Positions 1-10,715 of a stretch of 64,000 nt of DNA are shown here, in pieces. The stretch's first letter is position 1; the number at the start of each line of letters is the position of its first letter. The stretch lies in assembly GCF_010093815.1 (NCBI RefSeq), contig NW_022985554.1, positions 1,617,642-1,681,641 on the forward strand. Direction: 5' to 3'. Under the pieces are notes generated by a model. That model was not told where the DNA came from and did no database searches. It saw only the letters and a list, made by a program, of their open reading frames with translations. This DNA is from Pseudovirgaria hyperparasitica. Taxonomy: Eukaryota; Ascomycota; Dothideomycetes; Acrospermales; Acrospermaceae. A program made the position numbers and the translations under genes.

Positions 1-318
1 CTCTGTCTGCCTTGTCTCACCAGCACAGGAATGAATATTCGATCGGGTACTAGGTTCGTAGGTAGTAAGTATGTAGGTATGTTGTAGCCGGGCTGGCCGT
101 TTGTAGTCTGTGCCGAGGTTTGCCTTGATTATTTTTGCCTGATCCACCACCACTGCGGATTGCGTGCATCGTCGTCGTCGCGTCGTCGTCGTCTATTAAA
201 AGATCACTAATTAGCTGTCAATAGTCCCGTCGCCTGATCCAATTTAGCGGCTCTTCCACTCGGATTCTGCCATAATTAGCTCGCCCATCTTCGCACCCAC
301 TTTCACTCCCCACTTTCG

Positions 319-343
319 CTTCTTCTTCTTCTTCTTCTTCTTC
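319..343. repeat. (CTT)n microsatellite
   Basis: About eight tandem CTT units on the plus strand in the leader of the SAM-PH gene. Confidence 0.9.
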
Positions 344-536
344 ATCTATCAAGTCCAACACTCATCGCGATATTCGCCATCTTCGTCGTCTGATTGGGTA
401 CCGGCTGCAATTACCAATATTCCGCCATCTGCGAATCGCAAGCCTGGCCACCATCAAACCTGCATCTGCCACTACAACACTAGAACACTCTCCCTGACTC
501 GGGTGTGAAAGCCAGCAGCCACCATCACCACCACCC

Positions 537-562
537 CCTCCATCCTCCATCCTCCATCCTCC
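537..562. repeat. Heptamer CCTCCAT tandem repeat
   Basis: Three to four copies of CCTCCAT in a row. A second heptamer run of CCACTAC type lies at about 643-675. Confidence 0.8.
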
Positions 563-1307
563 ACTCGTCACTCGTCATGTCCGTCAATCACTCTCTCTCT
601 CTCTCCACTATCATCTATCCACTACCCACTCACTACCTGTTGACCCACTACCCACTACCCACTACCCACTATCCACTGCTACGACAATCACCAGATCACA
701 CGACTCCGCGAATCTCCTTCTTCCAACCCGCCGACTGTTGACCTGGGCTACTCACGAGCCTCAACGGTCGTCGGCCTTGCCATCCATCCCTAATCTCCCC
801 GTTCGCTTCCTACACTCCTAGCGAGATCAGAACGCCCGGACGAAGAATGAGGCAATTACACGACGAGAGGCTGACTTTTGCTCTCAAATACACTATCCAC
901 AGCCCTAACTAATTAGTTATCAACCTTACTGTAATACTTACTGTCCATCCACTCGAGCTCGTCATCTGGCTGGCCCCGAACTTGATCCGTCGGCTACTTG
1001 GCGGGCCGCTAGCTTCTGCCACCTGATCCGTTAATCCTCCATCAATTCCATTCCATCCGTCACATACATTCTCCATCTTTTCTTGTTCAGCCCTGGGAGG
1101 TAATTAGTTTATGGTGTGTTCGTTGCGGATAATGCTCGTGCGCGGTGCTCGTACTTCGTACTCAATTTATTTGACTTTACTACTAACTACACTTCTTCCT
1201 CTTCCTCTTCTCATCTCTCGGAAAACCACGGCCTACTAGTTAGTTACTTACTGGGCTGCGATGCATCATCCCATCACATCCGTCAAATCCTACCTTGTTG
1301 CTAATTA

Positions 1308-1335
1308 CTGCTGCTGCTGCTGCTGCTACTACTAC
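1308..1335. repeat. (CTG)n-(CTA)n compound microsatellite
   Basis: Six CTG units grade into CTA units on the plus strand, with no gene across it. Confidence 0.85.
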
Positions 1336-2054
1336 TGCTTAACCTCTAATTACATCCTGTGTGAACAATGACAAATACCTTCCCAATCACAAACTATTAC
1401 ACTTTCTCCCATCCTACTACCACCAAACCTCTGCTTCTTACTAATAATCCTTTAGTCTTTTTTCCTCCTCCTTCCACCTCCCACCTCGTGCCTTTTTTTC
1501 GTTTCCTGTCCGACCTGCTCTCGTCACGCGCGCTGTCAAGCTGTGTAGCCTCACTTCCTGTCGTGTACCCAACAAGGTCGTCTGATGCTCCTTTCACCGC
1601 ATTAGCCTCCAGTCATGTGAGTGCTGACATGGCCATCAACACGTCCTGCATCGAGACAATGTCCGGTCTGCGAGCTTTCTGTGCCTGGAAGAAGAAGAAG
1701 TAGATTGAGAAGAAGATGAAGAAGAGCGGTCTGGCCGCGCGCACTCTACTCCGACAGAAGAGCCGCATGACTACTCCAACTAAATTGCATGCGCTGTAAT
1801 TCTCCATCATCAATCCAATCCACTTGTTTTTTTTCCCGTCCTTCCTCCCATCTCTGCATGCATGCCCCACCATCCGCTTCCGGGCCAAGCTGCAGCAAGA
1901 CTTTTATTCGCGAAAGAAGATGAAAATGCAACTTTCTTGACCGTACCGGCGGCCTCCACGTTGTTCATCATCATGGGACGGCATGCTCTGCTATCCAACA
2001 CACACACACACACGTTCCAATGTACTTCGCTGCATAGAAGTGGCTTGTCATTCG

Positions 2055-2100
2055 CTTCTTCTTCCTCTTCCTCCTCCTCCTCCTCCTCTTCTCTCCTCCC
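2055..2100. repeat. Polypyrimidine (TCC/TTC) tract
   Basis: A run of TTC and TCC triplets of about 45 bases. Read on the minus strand it gives a meaningless poly-Glu frame. Confidence 0.85.
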
Positions 2101-2559
2101 CTGTCGTTTAGTGCTGCAGCCAGGGTCGGCTGCGTGATGGACGGATCCCATCACCTCAACCACGGGCCCACCGATATCCTGGTCCTGGTGCGCTCAACCC
2201 GGAGAACGGGCGATGACTGACCGGGTATCTTACTGCCCGCCTGTCTAGCTGGATGCGATGTTGTAGATGATGGGTCAAACCGTAATTTAGTCTAGTCACA
2301 TCTTCAGTACATAGCATCAATCAAACACAGGAATATCTATGTAGTAATTAATTAGCAGATCAATCTCCCCGTCTGTCCCATGGATGATGCTAGGTGCTGC
2401 AGTGCTGTCAATCCAGCCTGAGGCACGCCGCTCCGCCTAACCCCCGACGCCGATGCTCCCGGTCGATCCCCGTTTGCGACCGTCCATCCATCCATCCAGC
2501 CATCCATCCATCATCCCTCATCCATGCACGACGTTTTCCCTAGGTTGGCGGCTAACTTT

Positions 2560-2602
2560 GATGGTGATGATGATGATGATGATGATGACGGTGATGGTGA
2601 TA
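2560..2602. repeat. (GAT)n microsatellite
   Basis: Imperfect GAT/GGT triplets with a core of seven perfect GAT units. Confidence 0.85.
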
Positions 2603-2669
2603 AGACGATGGTTTGGTTACATTCAAACTTCACACGTCCATCTCACCCTTTCATCTACCAGACAATTCA

Positions 2670-2672
2670 TAC

Positions 2673-2719
<47 letters not shown>
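2670..2719. repeat. (CA)n microsatellite
   Basis: About 24 CA units with one interruption near 2677. It is the longest dinucleotide tract in the window. Confidence 0.95.
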
Positions 2720-2721
<2 letters not shown>

Positions 2722-3888
2722 CAGCGACCATCTCGTATTCCCTTCAACGGAGCCGACCACAAGTCCAGATGCGGGGGCACACGGCTCCACAGCATTATGC
2801 CGACTGTTATTGCAGTATCTGGCTAGGTACCTCTCCTCCCTCTCTCCCTCTCCCTCTCAACAGAAATCAGAATCATCGACATCGCGATAACGCTGCGTGC
2901 CACGGCGACATGCTGTATAACTGCCCTCTTCCCTCCTACAGGGCCGAAACGTGCATGCCCATCCCGTCCCCCGTCCGTCTGAAGGACGAGCCGAAGCGAG
3001 CCAGGGCTAGCGTCCCCGAATGCGGCATAATTAGCACCTGCAGTGTTGCTATTATTACTTTCTTCGTCACTATTAAGGCCGGACATGCCCTTGGCCTGTT
3101 TACCTGCTGCAGCCAATCAATGAAGAGAGGCTGGGGTTATCGATTGAGGTTTGGGTTACTTTGAGGACGGGGGAGGGGGGGAGGTGCTTGAATGCATGGA
3201 TGCATGGATGGTTAGCCATGTCTCTCATGCCTGCCGAGAGCACATCAGCAGGTTAAGCGCTGGCTAAGCCGTCTATGGGCAGACGTCCGGAGCGGGGACG
3301 CGCGATTGGCGGTTGCTTTGACTCGAAAGATCTGATACCCTGTTACCCGAACTGGGATTGTCCTGCTATTCCCTGCTCTTCTTCTGCTGCTGTGTGTTTG
3401 TTGTCGTGCCTGGCTGGCTCTCCACAGACAGACAGACCGACATCACACAACACACACACATTCATCCATCCATTCACAGTGAGCAAATCATCATCGCACT
3501 ACTCTCTCTGTCTCTCTCCTCCGCCCTCAGCCATCAATACTTCTTGGAATAGCCCAACCAACCCACTTCCTTTCCGCTGCGGCCGCTACATCCTGTCTGT
3601 CTGTCTTCGATCTGTGTCTGGGCGCGCTCCTCCAGCCTATAGCTTCCCACCCTGGTCCGCCTCATATGCAGCCAACAAGTAGCTCCAACATCGTCTCTTG
3701 TATCAACCATCAACCCACCACATACTCTCTCTCTCTCCATCAAAACCCTTCTGCATGCCCCCCACCCCGTCCTTTGATCCTCTTTCCGCTATTTCGCCCT
3801 CCATCCTCGTACAACAACAACAACAGTACTCCTAGGAATACATGTTGATGCATCCACAACCGCTGGCGACGGTACTGTAGATATCAAC

Positions 3889-3910
3889 CTCTCTCTCTCT
3901 CTCTCTCTCT
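3889..3910. repeat. (CT)11 tract before the SAM-PH start codon
   Basis: Eleven CT units end about 57 bases before the ATG at 3967. CT tracts are common close upstream of start codons or transcription starts in filamentous fungi, so this may be a core-promoter or leader element. Confidence 0.8.
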
Positions 3911-3966
3911 ATTCGTACATAGCCCTATATCACAATCGCCAATATCAGTCACCGCAGCAAGCCGTC

Positions 3967-6808
3967 ATGGTAAGTCCTCACCGCCAGACTGTCCTGTTCA
4001 TAGCGGGGCTTTCCTTCTAATTCTTCTTCAAAAACAGCAGGCCATGACGCCCATTACACCGCTGGAGTCCGGTGTCGAGATGTTTCAGAAGGGTCAGATG
4101 CAGACCCTATTCCCACAGCGAGCGTCAGGCTCGACTGCCTTTGCGCAGAGACAGTCGCGCTCCTCCCAGCCGCGCCCTGTCTCCGAAGCGACCGAGATTT
4201 TCGACACCGATCTCGAGGACGACTCGACCGATCTGGAAGATGACGATGATGACTCGAGCGACTTTGAGGAGGACTCGCCAAAGTACAGCTTCGACTCGGT
4301 AAGTTGCCTGCCGCCTCTGTTGCTGTTGCTGTTCTTGTTCCTAACTACCATCATCAGAGCGAGAGCCGCCGCAGTCAGACGACGCTGTCGAGTTTCGAAG
4401 AAATCACCACCCCGTACTCGAGCCGCCCGGTCGAGTTCGACTTCAAGCCCGTCGACATGAAGCCGGTCGAGGGTCCCCGCGGCCCACACCTGTTCCGCGC
4501 CTCGCAGACGTCAATCGACTTTGACTTTGACTTTGCCCTCCAGCTCTCGCCCATCGCCCTCAAGTCTCCCATGACGTTACCGCCGCCGCCGCCGCAACAG
4601 GAATATCCCACCGAGCGGGAACTCCTCGCAGCAGCAGACACCCCCGCGACCGTCATTGCCCCGCGCCAACTGACCAGCCTCGTGAGCGCAATGCAGGATG
4701 TCGACAGCTCCGAGGTGCGCTCGTGGTCGTCGATGCAAGTCGCCATGTGGATGAGTGATTTGGGCTTCGACGGGAGCGTGGTGGAGAAGTTCAAGGAGCA
4801 CGACATCACCGGCGCCGTGCTGCTGGACATGCAGTTTGAGGACCTCAAGGAGCTTGACATTGCCTCGTTTGGCAAGCGCCATCAGCTCTGGAATCACATC
4901 GATGCCCTCCGCGAGAACAACGGCCGGATAAGCCCGGCACCGACGCCCTTCCAGGACACCACCCTCCCGTGCTCGGAACACGGCCGGTCAAAATCACGAC
5001 GGCGGCGCGACAAGAGTCAGGAGCAGCACTGTGGAAATGGCGGAGACGACGACGAGATCCTGAGCCCCATCACCCCCGGCGGCGCTGCCAACAAGAAGAG
5101 GCGAGCACGCAAGCCGCGCAACATCAACGACATTGTCACGCCCGCCGAGTCCGTGTCCATAGTCGCCATCGAGCAGCTGCTCCCCAAACCACACAAGTGC
5201 GCCAAGGGCGAGCGCTGCGCAAAGTGGCGGAAGCAGCAGCGCCAACTCGCGCGCCTGCAAGAGGAACACGGCTTCGCAATCTCGCCCGAGAACGGCGGCC
5301 AGATCTTCATCGCGGGCGACCCAGGAAACGCCGGGCAGGCCGGACGGATAGTGGAGAATGTCGTGTTGCGGCCCGCGTCGGAGAATGTGGCATCGGTCGT
5401 GGCATCCTCCGCCGCGCTGCCGTCCGCCCAGTTCCCGCCCCTCGCCCTGCACGAGGAAATGCTCGACTTTGTCGAACATCGCGACCCGCAGGAGAACGTC
5501 AAGCAGTTCCTCTCCCTCCAGGGCTGGGACTCGCCCGACGCAAACTTTCCCGTCGAGCGCCCGCCCACGCCTCCCCTTGACCTCTTCCCGCCTCCCGCTG
5601 TCGTCCCCCTCCAGCCCCCCGTGCCCGCAACACCACACACAAACCTCAAGAACCTCCCCAAGCTCAGCATCCCCCGTGCCGCATCAGCACTATCCGCTAC
5701 TACTACTACTACTACTACTACCACCCAGGACCACCTCGACCCCAAAACAGCCTTCTTCTCCCCATGCCGCTCCGCCCTCTCCCCCGCCGACCCCGGCCTC
5801 GCCCACCTAATCTACCGCTTCGGCACCCCGGCCTCCGAAATGGACGTCCCCGTCCCCGTCACCGCCCTCCCGTCCGACCCGCTCTCCCGCGACTCCTCCC
5901 AGAGCGTCCCGCCAAACATGCTCTACCGCGACCCGACCCAGCGCTCTGCCTCGCGCGCCGCCCCAGACTGGCGCCGCCCGAGCTTCGCCCTGCCCTCGCT
6001 GCTCGAAGACCGCGTCTTTGAAGAGCCTGCCTCGTACCAGAACAACAATCACCACAACAACGCCCACCACGCCTCATCTTCTTCCTCCTCCTCTCTCCCC
6101 ACCGCCCTCCCCCTCGACCCCAAATCCGCACACGACCTCAAGCCCCCACGCTCCACCCCCTCATCATCCCGCCACCACAACCCCTCCTCCTCCTCTTCCC
6201 TCCCATCAACCACCAAACCCACCGCCACCAAATCCCCCTACCCCGGCTCCACCCACGCCGGCTGGATGAAAAAGCGCCGCACCCGCCTCCTCCGCCACGA
6301 ATGGACAGACGCCCACTTCCGCCTCACCGGCTCCTCGCTCGCCATGCACCCCAACGCCCTGCCTTCCTCGTCCGCCCTCAACACAATCGATATCGACGAT
6401 TACGCTGTTGCGTGCAGCTCCGTTGCGTCGGGAAAGTTGGCGGCGCGGATTCGGGCGTTGAGGAATGCTTCGTCTTCTTCGTTTTCTTCGGAGGGGGGAA
6501 GTGCGGGGAAGGGCAAGGCGGGTGGTTTGGACGCCGCGTTTGAGTTTCAGCTTGTTCCTGCTGTTGAGGGGGAGGGTGGGGCACGGTGGAGAAGGGTTTG
6601 GAGGGATGGTGCGGGGATTGGGGGGGGGAGTGGACTTGGTGGGAGTGGAGGGAGTGGAGGGAGTGGGAGTGGAGGGGGCAAGACTTTGCATTTTGCGGTT
6701 GAGACGAGGGATGAAAGGATTGATTGGATGCGGGAGTTGATGCTTGCTAAGGCGCTGAGGGCGAAGGGGAGGGGGTTTGAGGTCGAGGTTAATGGGCGGG
6801 TTATTTAG
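3967..6808 (+). CDS. SAM and PH domain protein (Boi-like scaffold)
   Basis: Three exons are predicted: 3967-3969, 4038-4298 and 4358-6808, giving about 904 aa. Exon 1 is the ATG alone, followed at once by GTAAGT. The acceptor is a CAGCAG doublet and both choices keep frame. A SAM domain lies at residues ~208-275 (start VRSWSSMQ, end near LWNHIDALREN). A C-terminal PH domain spans ~721-890 (HAGWMKKRR at its start, RIDWMREL helix at its end) and is split by a Gly/Ser-rich insert. Between them lies a long Pro/Ser-rich disordered region, and an acidic Asp/Glu stretch sits near residue 70. SAM plus PH resembles fungal Boi/polarity proteins, but no SH3 domain is visible, so orthology is unsure. The likely role is a phosphoinositide-binding cortical scaffold for polarised growth (inference). 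Base skew flips sharply inside the last exon near 6420. Confidence 0.85.
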
Positions 6809-7573
6809 TTGTTGATGTTGTTGGGGGTTAGGGTAGGGGTTGTGGGTTGTGATGCCGTTTCCTGCTCTGCGTTTTTCGTGGGGTATGTTTTCGTTTTGTG
6901 TGTTTTTGGATTCCCTTTTGCTGTTGCTGTCGTTGCTGTCGTCTGCTTTGCTTTTTCTTTTTCTCGTTTTGGGTTTTTCGGTCGTTATACAGGATCTTTG
7001 CCCCACCGCTCCCCTCAATTCCCCCCCTCCTTTTGACATTGTTGTCGACTTTGCACGTTTGTGTGTGTGCATTGCTTATTTTTATACCCTCTTTGTTTTT
7101 TGGCTGCTTGGTTTTGGTTGTTGTTGTTGCTTGGTGGTTGTTGGTTAGTGGTTGATGATTAGTGGAAGGACGATGCTGATGATGATGTTATGACTCGGTT
7201 TTATTGGTTTGGTATTGGTTTGATTGCTTGATTTTGTCTGGTTGGTTTCGGGTTATAGGTGATGAGGTGGGACGGTATGACGGTATGATGGTGGGATAGG
7301 GCGGAGAAGACGAAAGACGAAAGACGTAAGACGAGGGAATAAAGACGAAAGGAGGAGAGTGACGACGGGACGAGAACAGACGTTCGTAGCGGTAGTAGTA
7401 GCAGCAGTAGCAGTAGCAGTAGTAGCGGTAGCAGCAGTAGATATACACACCACGACAAGACACGCTGTGGTATAGCGTAATACTCTATCTTCATCATGCA
7501 GCGTGGATCTTTGCTTTGGTGCTATGTTATCATGTTTGTGAGCATGTTTGTAATCATGCTTGTAATCGCGTCT

Positions 7574-7576
<3 letters not shown>

Positions 7577-7604
<28 letters not shown>
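7577..7604. repeat. (AC)n microsatellite
   Basis: About 14 AC units in the region after the SAM-PH gene. Confidence 0.9.
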
Positions 7605-7889
7605 CACGCAGTACTATCCAAGAAACACACACCACACCTACAGCGCCCCGTGTATTCGCCCGTATATCTCTGGGCATATCTACCGAACTAGCTTAGCTTA
7701 GCTTAGCCTGGGCTCGTAGTACGTTCTTGGTCGTTGGTTGGTATGTATCCTTGGTTGTTGGGTGGTATGTGGAGCTTATATCTCGCTTTATGGGGTTTAT
7801 GCTGGTGATAGGATGGCGGAGTTTCACTGGGTCTTGGTGCTTGGTTTTGGGGTCTAGAGGTTGGGGAGTATAGGTTAGAGTATAAGTGT

Positions 7890-7952
7890 AGAGGTTAGAG
7901 GTTAGAGGTTAGAGGTTAGAGGTTAGAGGTTAGAGGTTAGAGGTTAGAGGTT
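7890..7952. repeat. Perfect heptamer minisatellite AGAGGTT x9
   Basis: Nine uninterrupted copies of the 7-mer AGAGGTT. It resembles but is not the TTAGGG telomere unit. It continues rightward as diverged heptamers. Confidence 0.95.
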
Positions 7953-8195
7953 GGAGCTTAGAGAACGGTTAGAGCTTAGAGTCTAGTAGAGTATAGAGTC
8001 AAGCAGAGTCTAAGGTTCGAGTCTACAGTCTATAGGTCAGAGGTTAGAGTCTAGGGTAAGTTTAATAGAGTGTAGAGTATAGAGTGTAGAGTATAGAGTA
8101 GATAGTATAGAGTATAGAGTGTAGAGTATAGAGTATAGAATATAGAGGGTAGAGTATAGAGTGCAGAGTATAGAGGGTAGAGTATAGAGCCTAGA
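7953..8195. repeat. Degenerate heptamer array (TATAGAG type)
   Basis: After the perfect block, units of about 7 bases such as TATAGAG, TGTAGAG and GGTAGAG continue with irregular breaks. The shared AGAG core and period suggest the same array evolving away from the AGAGGTT unit. Confidence 0.8.
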
Positions 8196-8305
8196 TTATA
8201 TAATCTACGTACTTATTATAAGATAGTTAGTTAATTTATAAGTCCGTGATTAGAAGCACGTACATGTACATATATATAGGGGTAATTAGGTAGGTAGGTA
8301 AGTAG

Positions 8306-8311
<6 letters not shown>

Positions 8312-8341
<30 letters not shown>
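8312..8341. repeat. (AAGC)7 microsatellite
   Basis: Seven tandem AAGC units, preceded at about 8287-8311 by a TAGG/TAAG tetramer run. Confidence 0.9.
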
Positions 8342-9396
8342 CCCACGCGTCCACGTCCACGTACACATACACATCCAAGTACAACATGCATAATCACAAG
8401 CCTCCGAAACATCGTTGATCTAGTAGTCATAGCGCACAGAGACGTCCATCTACCTGCTTCTCTCTTCTTCATGCCCTTCCACTAGATCATACCATACACT
8501 TGTCCCACATATTCCTGGCTACATTGCGGACTCGTGTGAGCAAGTATAGACTATCCCACTAATCCCAGTAGATGATGTATAGTATAGCATACTACTAATC
8601 TCCCGGTCGTGAAGCGTGTATGTAGCGTGTACTTATATTGATACCAGGTGGTAGTAAGCAGTAGGATTCGATGGATTCGGAGGTGTATACTTAGTCCTAC
8701 TCTCTCCGCCTGCACGAATGGGATGTACTAGTAGGAATCAAGCAGTAGACATGAATAGTAGACCTGAACAGCAGGCACGAAGAGTAGTTATAGAGAGTCT
8801 AGTCGATCCTGGTCCGCGACACGTCATTTTGCCCTTCTGCCCTTCACAGGCCTACCTTCTTGATTAGCTTTATGCACTGAGCCTGATTATGCTTCACAAC
8901 AACAACAAATGCAATGCCCGCATTATCACGGATGATAGAAACGATTGTTGTACGAGACGTTGGTACTTATTGTGATTTTCTAATACAGAGCGTGCTTTTC
9001 TCCCGCTTGGTCAGAGTATTATCATGACCGTCTCCCGCAACACAGCGAACGCTAGAATACTGCCATACTCTCCTCTTAGCTGGTAATGTCCCCTTGCGAT
9101 GACTTTATATGTCTGACCCGTTCAGGAGGCTCCGTGTGTCGTACAGTAGACGTCGTTGGTAACGACATAGAAGCTCGACAATCAAAAACTGGCTCCAAGA
9201 AGTAGAAAAGAATACAAGAAGGGGAAGGCCAAAGTATATACAAGAACAGAACCACGCACGCCCATGTAAACACCAAGACGTCTACACACCACGCTGGAGC
9301 TCCACAACGCGAAGTTGCACAACCTGGCCGATCTGCACCGTCACGAGATCCGCTGCCGCACCGTTAGCTCCTGTCACACATACAGACATACGTCCA

Positions 9397-9990
9397 TCAA
9401 GTCGCAGACTCACGAGATCGGTCATACAGTCCTATGGTCCACGCGCCCTCCTGTCCCACCGGAAAAGCCATCCATTGCGCCTTCTCCAGCCCATAATACC
9501 CAAGCACCCGCGGCTCCGCGCTCAGCGTAAACTCCGTCGACTTGTACTCAACGCCCGCGGCACCCGGCATCATATCCAGCTCGACCTCGACCGGCGCCTC
9601 CTTCAACACCCAGCCGCCCTTTGGGCCCACCAGCGTCGCCCGAGCGCCGAAATCGCCCGTGACGGTAGCGCTGCCAGCGTGCCCTCCCTTGTAAGCGTTC
9701 TGGAGCCCGTACGTCGCGTTGTCTGCCGCCGTGGCGGTGGACTTCTTGACGTTGAAGCGGTAGCAGGTCGAGTTGGGGAAGATGCCAATCTCCCGCCACT
9801 GCCCGTGATCCCAGCTGTCTGTCGATTCGACCTTCTTCGTCGTGTTGAGCGCGAGCATGGCACCGTCGATTTCGGCAAAGTTTGGCGAGACGACTGCCAG
9901 GGCGTATGGCCCGTTTGATTCGAAGGGGAGAGCGGCGGCAGAGCTGAGCGCGAACAGCCCGAGGACTGTATAGACGGTGGAGAGCTGCAT
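9397..9990 (-). CDS. Small secreted protein, function unknown
   Basis: Single exon of 197 aa. I chose the ATG at 9990 over the upstream in-frame codons because it begins directly with a signal peptide: MQLSTVYTVLGLFALSSAAA, hydrophobic core, small residues before a likely cleavage site near residue 20. The mature part has several N-glycosylation sequons (NTT, NST, NAT) and essentially one cysteine (in TCYRFNV), so it is not a typical cysteine-rich effector. The alternating hydrophobic pattern and many Gly, Val and Thr suggest a beta-rich fold. I do not recognise a family. It stands alone, with about 725 bases of gene-free DNA separating it from the FMO gene on the same strand. Confidence 0.75.
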   Translation of the reverse strand: MQLSTVYTVLGLFALSSAAALPFESNGPYALAVVSPNFAEIDGAMLALNTTKKVESTDSWDHGQWREIGIFPNSTCYRFNVKKSTATAADNATYGLQNAYKGGHAGSATVTGDFGARATLVGPKGGWVLKEAPVEVELDMMPGAAGVEYKSTEFTLSAEPRVLGYYGLEKAQWMAFPVGQEGAWTIGLYDRSRESAT

Positions 9991-10715
9991 TTGTGTGTAT
10001 GTCGATGGGAGAGGCTGGCGGGCTTTGCAAAAGCTATCACACAAAGACTCGATGCGCGCTCGATGTTATATTTGCCAGTGTGATCCCGGTGGTTTGATTA
10101 AGTGTCATTCGGAGATATTAGGTTGATTGCATGTGCCAGTGCACACCCACCTCTCGGCCATCCTTGTCTCTGGACAGGAATAAACGAAATGAACACCTCC
10201 GTCCACAGTCTTGGTTAGGCTGGCTCGGACTCGTTCAGCAGCCTCCTACGAGCGACGGCAATGACATGCTACAGGACTTCAAACGCTTTCTGCCTTCTGT
10301 TCTCTGTATTTTGACTGTGAGAGTCCTGCGCGATTTTCGATTAATTTAGATGCCAAGGCGCGATGCTTGGCTTGGCAAGAGCACCGTGTAGTGATAAAAT
10401 TCCCGCAGGTAAACAAGGGTGAAACATGTGGGCCTTTTTCTACAGTCAGTGCTCCAAGCTGCGTGGACCGTTATGCGCACCCCGCATCAGAACGACCAGT
10501 TTTCCGGGGCGGTCATTGGCGTCTCGTTTTCAATAATCGGGCCGATCCGAATCACGGCGCCCGGCTTCTATTATAGGATACATACACACACACGTATCCT
10601 TCATGAAGAAGTTGAGTTGACTCCCCAATGATGCTTTCAGTGGAGGGGTGATGGAAACAACAATGACTTGTGTTGAACAAAGCAAGTCAAATCTAACCGT
10701 CTCAATCAGGAACCC
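9991..10715. other. Intergenic, nothing recognised
   Basis: Promoter side of the small secreted gene and 3' side of the FMO gene. Only short chance frames are present. Confidence 0.6.

Larger units (their letters stand above)
1..3966. other. Gene-free, microsatellite-rich leader
   Basis: I see no credible gene in this 4 kb. On the plus strand it is strongly pyrimidine-rich and packed with short tandem repeats (CTT, CTG/CTA, TCC, GAT, CA, CT), and every long open frame is low-complexity translation. It lies directly before the SAM-PH gene start at 3967, so part may be promoter and a long 5' untranslated leader with several upstream ATGs. RNA evidence would be needed to place the transcription start. 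Confidence 0.6.
6809..9396. other. Gene-free G/T-rich tail and repeat field
   Basis: No gene is seen. The first 350 bases after the SAM-PH stop are G/T-rich on the plus strand and probably include its 3' UTR. From about 7370 to 8340 the DNA is mostly tandem repeats, listed separately. From 8340 to 9396 it is non-repetitive with no open frame worth calling. Confidence 0.6.

Noticed and set aside
1810-2163. Minus-strand 117-codon frame with a poly-Glu run
   Set aside because: It is translation of the polypyrimidine microsatellite and has no domain.
7890-8195. Interstitial telomere array
   Set aside because: The unit is a heptamer without the TTAGGG hexamer, so it is a minisatellite and not telomeric.
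8236-8472. CRISPR-like or structured tetramer array
   Set aside because: Simple AAGC and TAGG microsatellites without spacers, in a eukaryotic genome.
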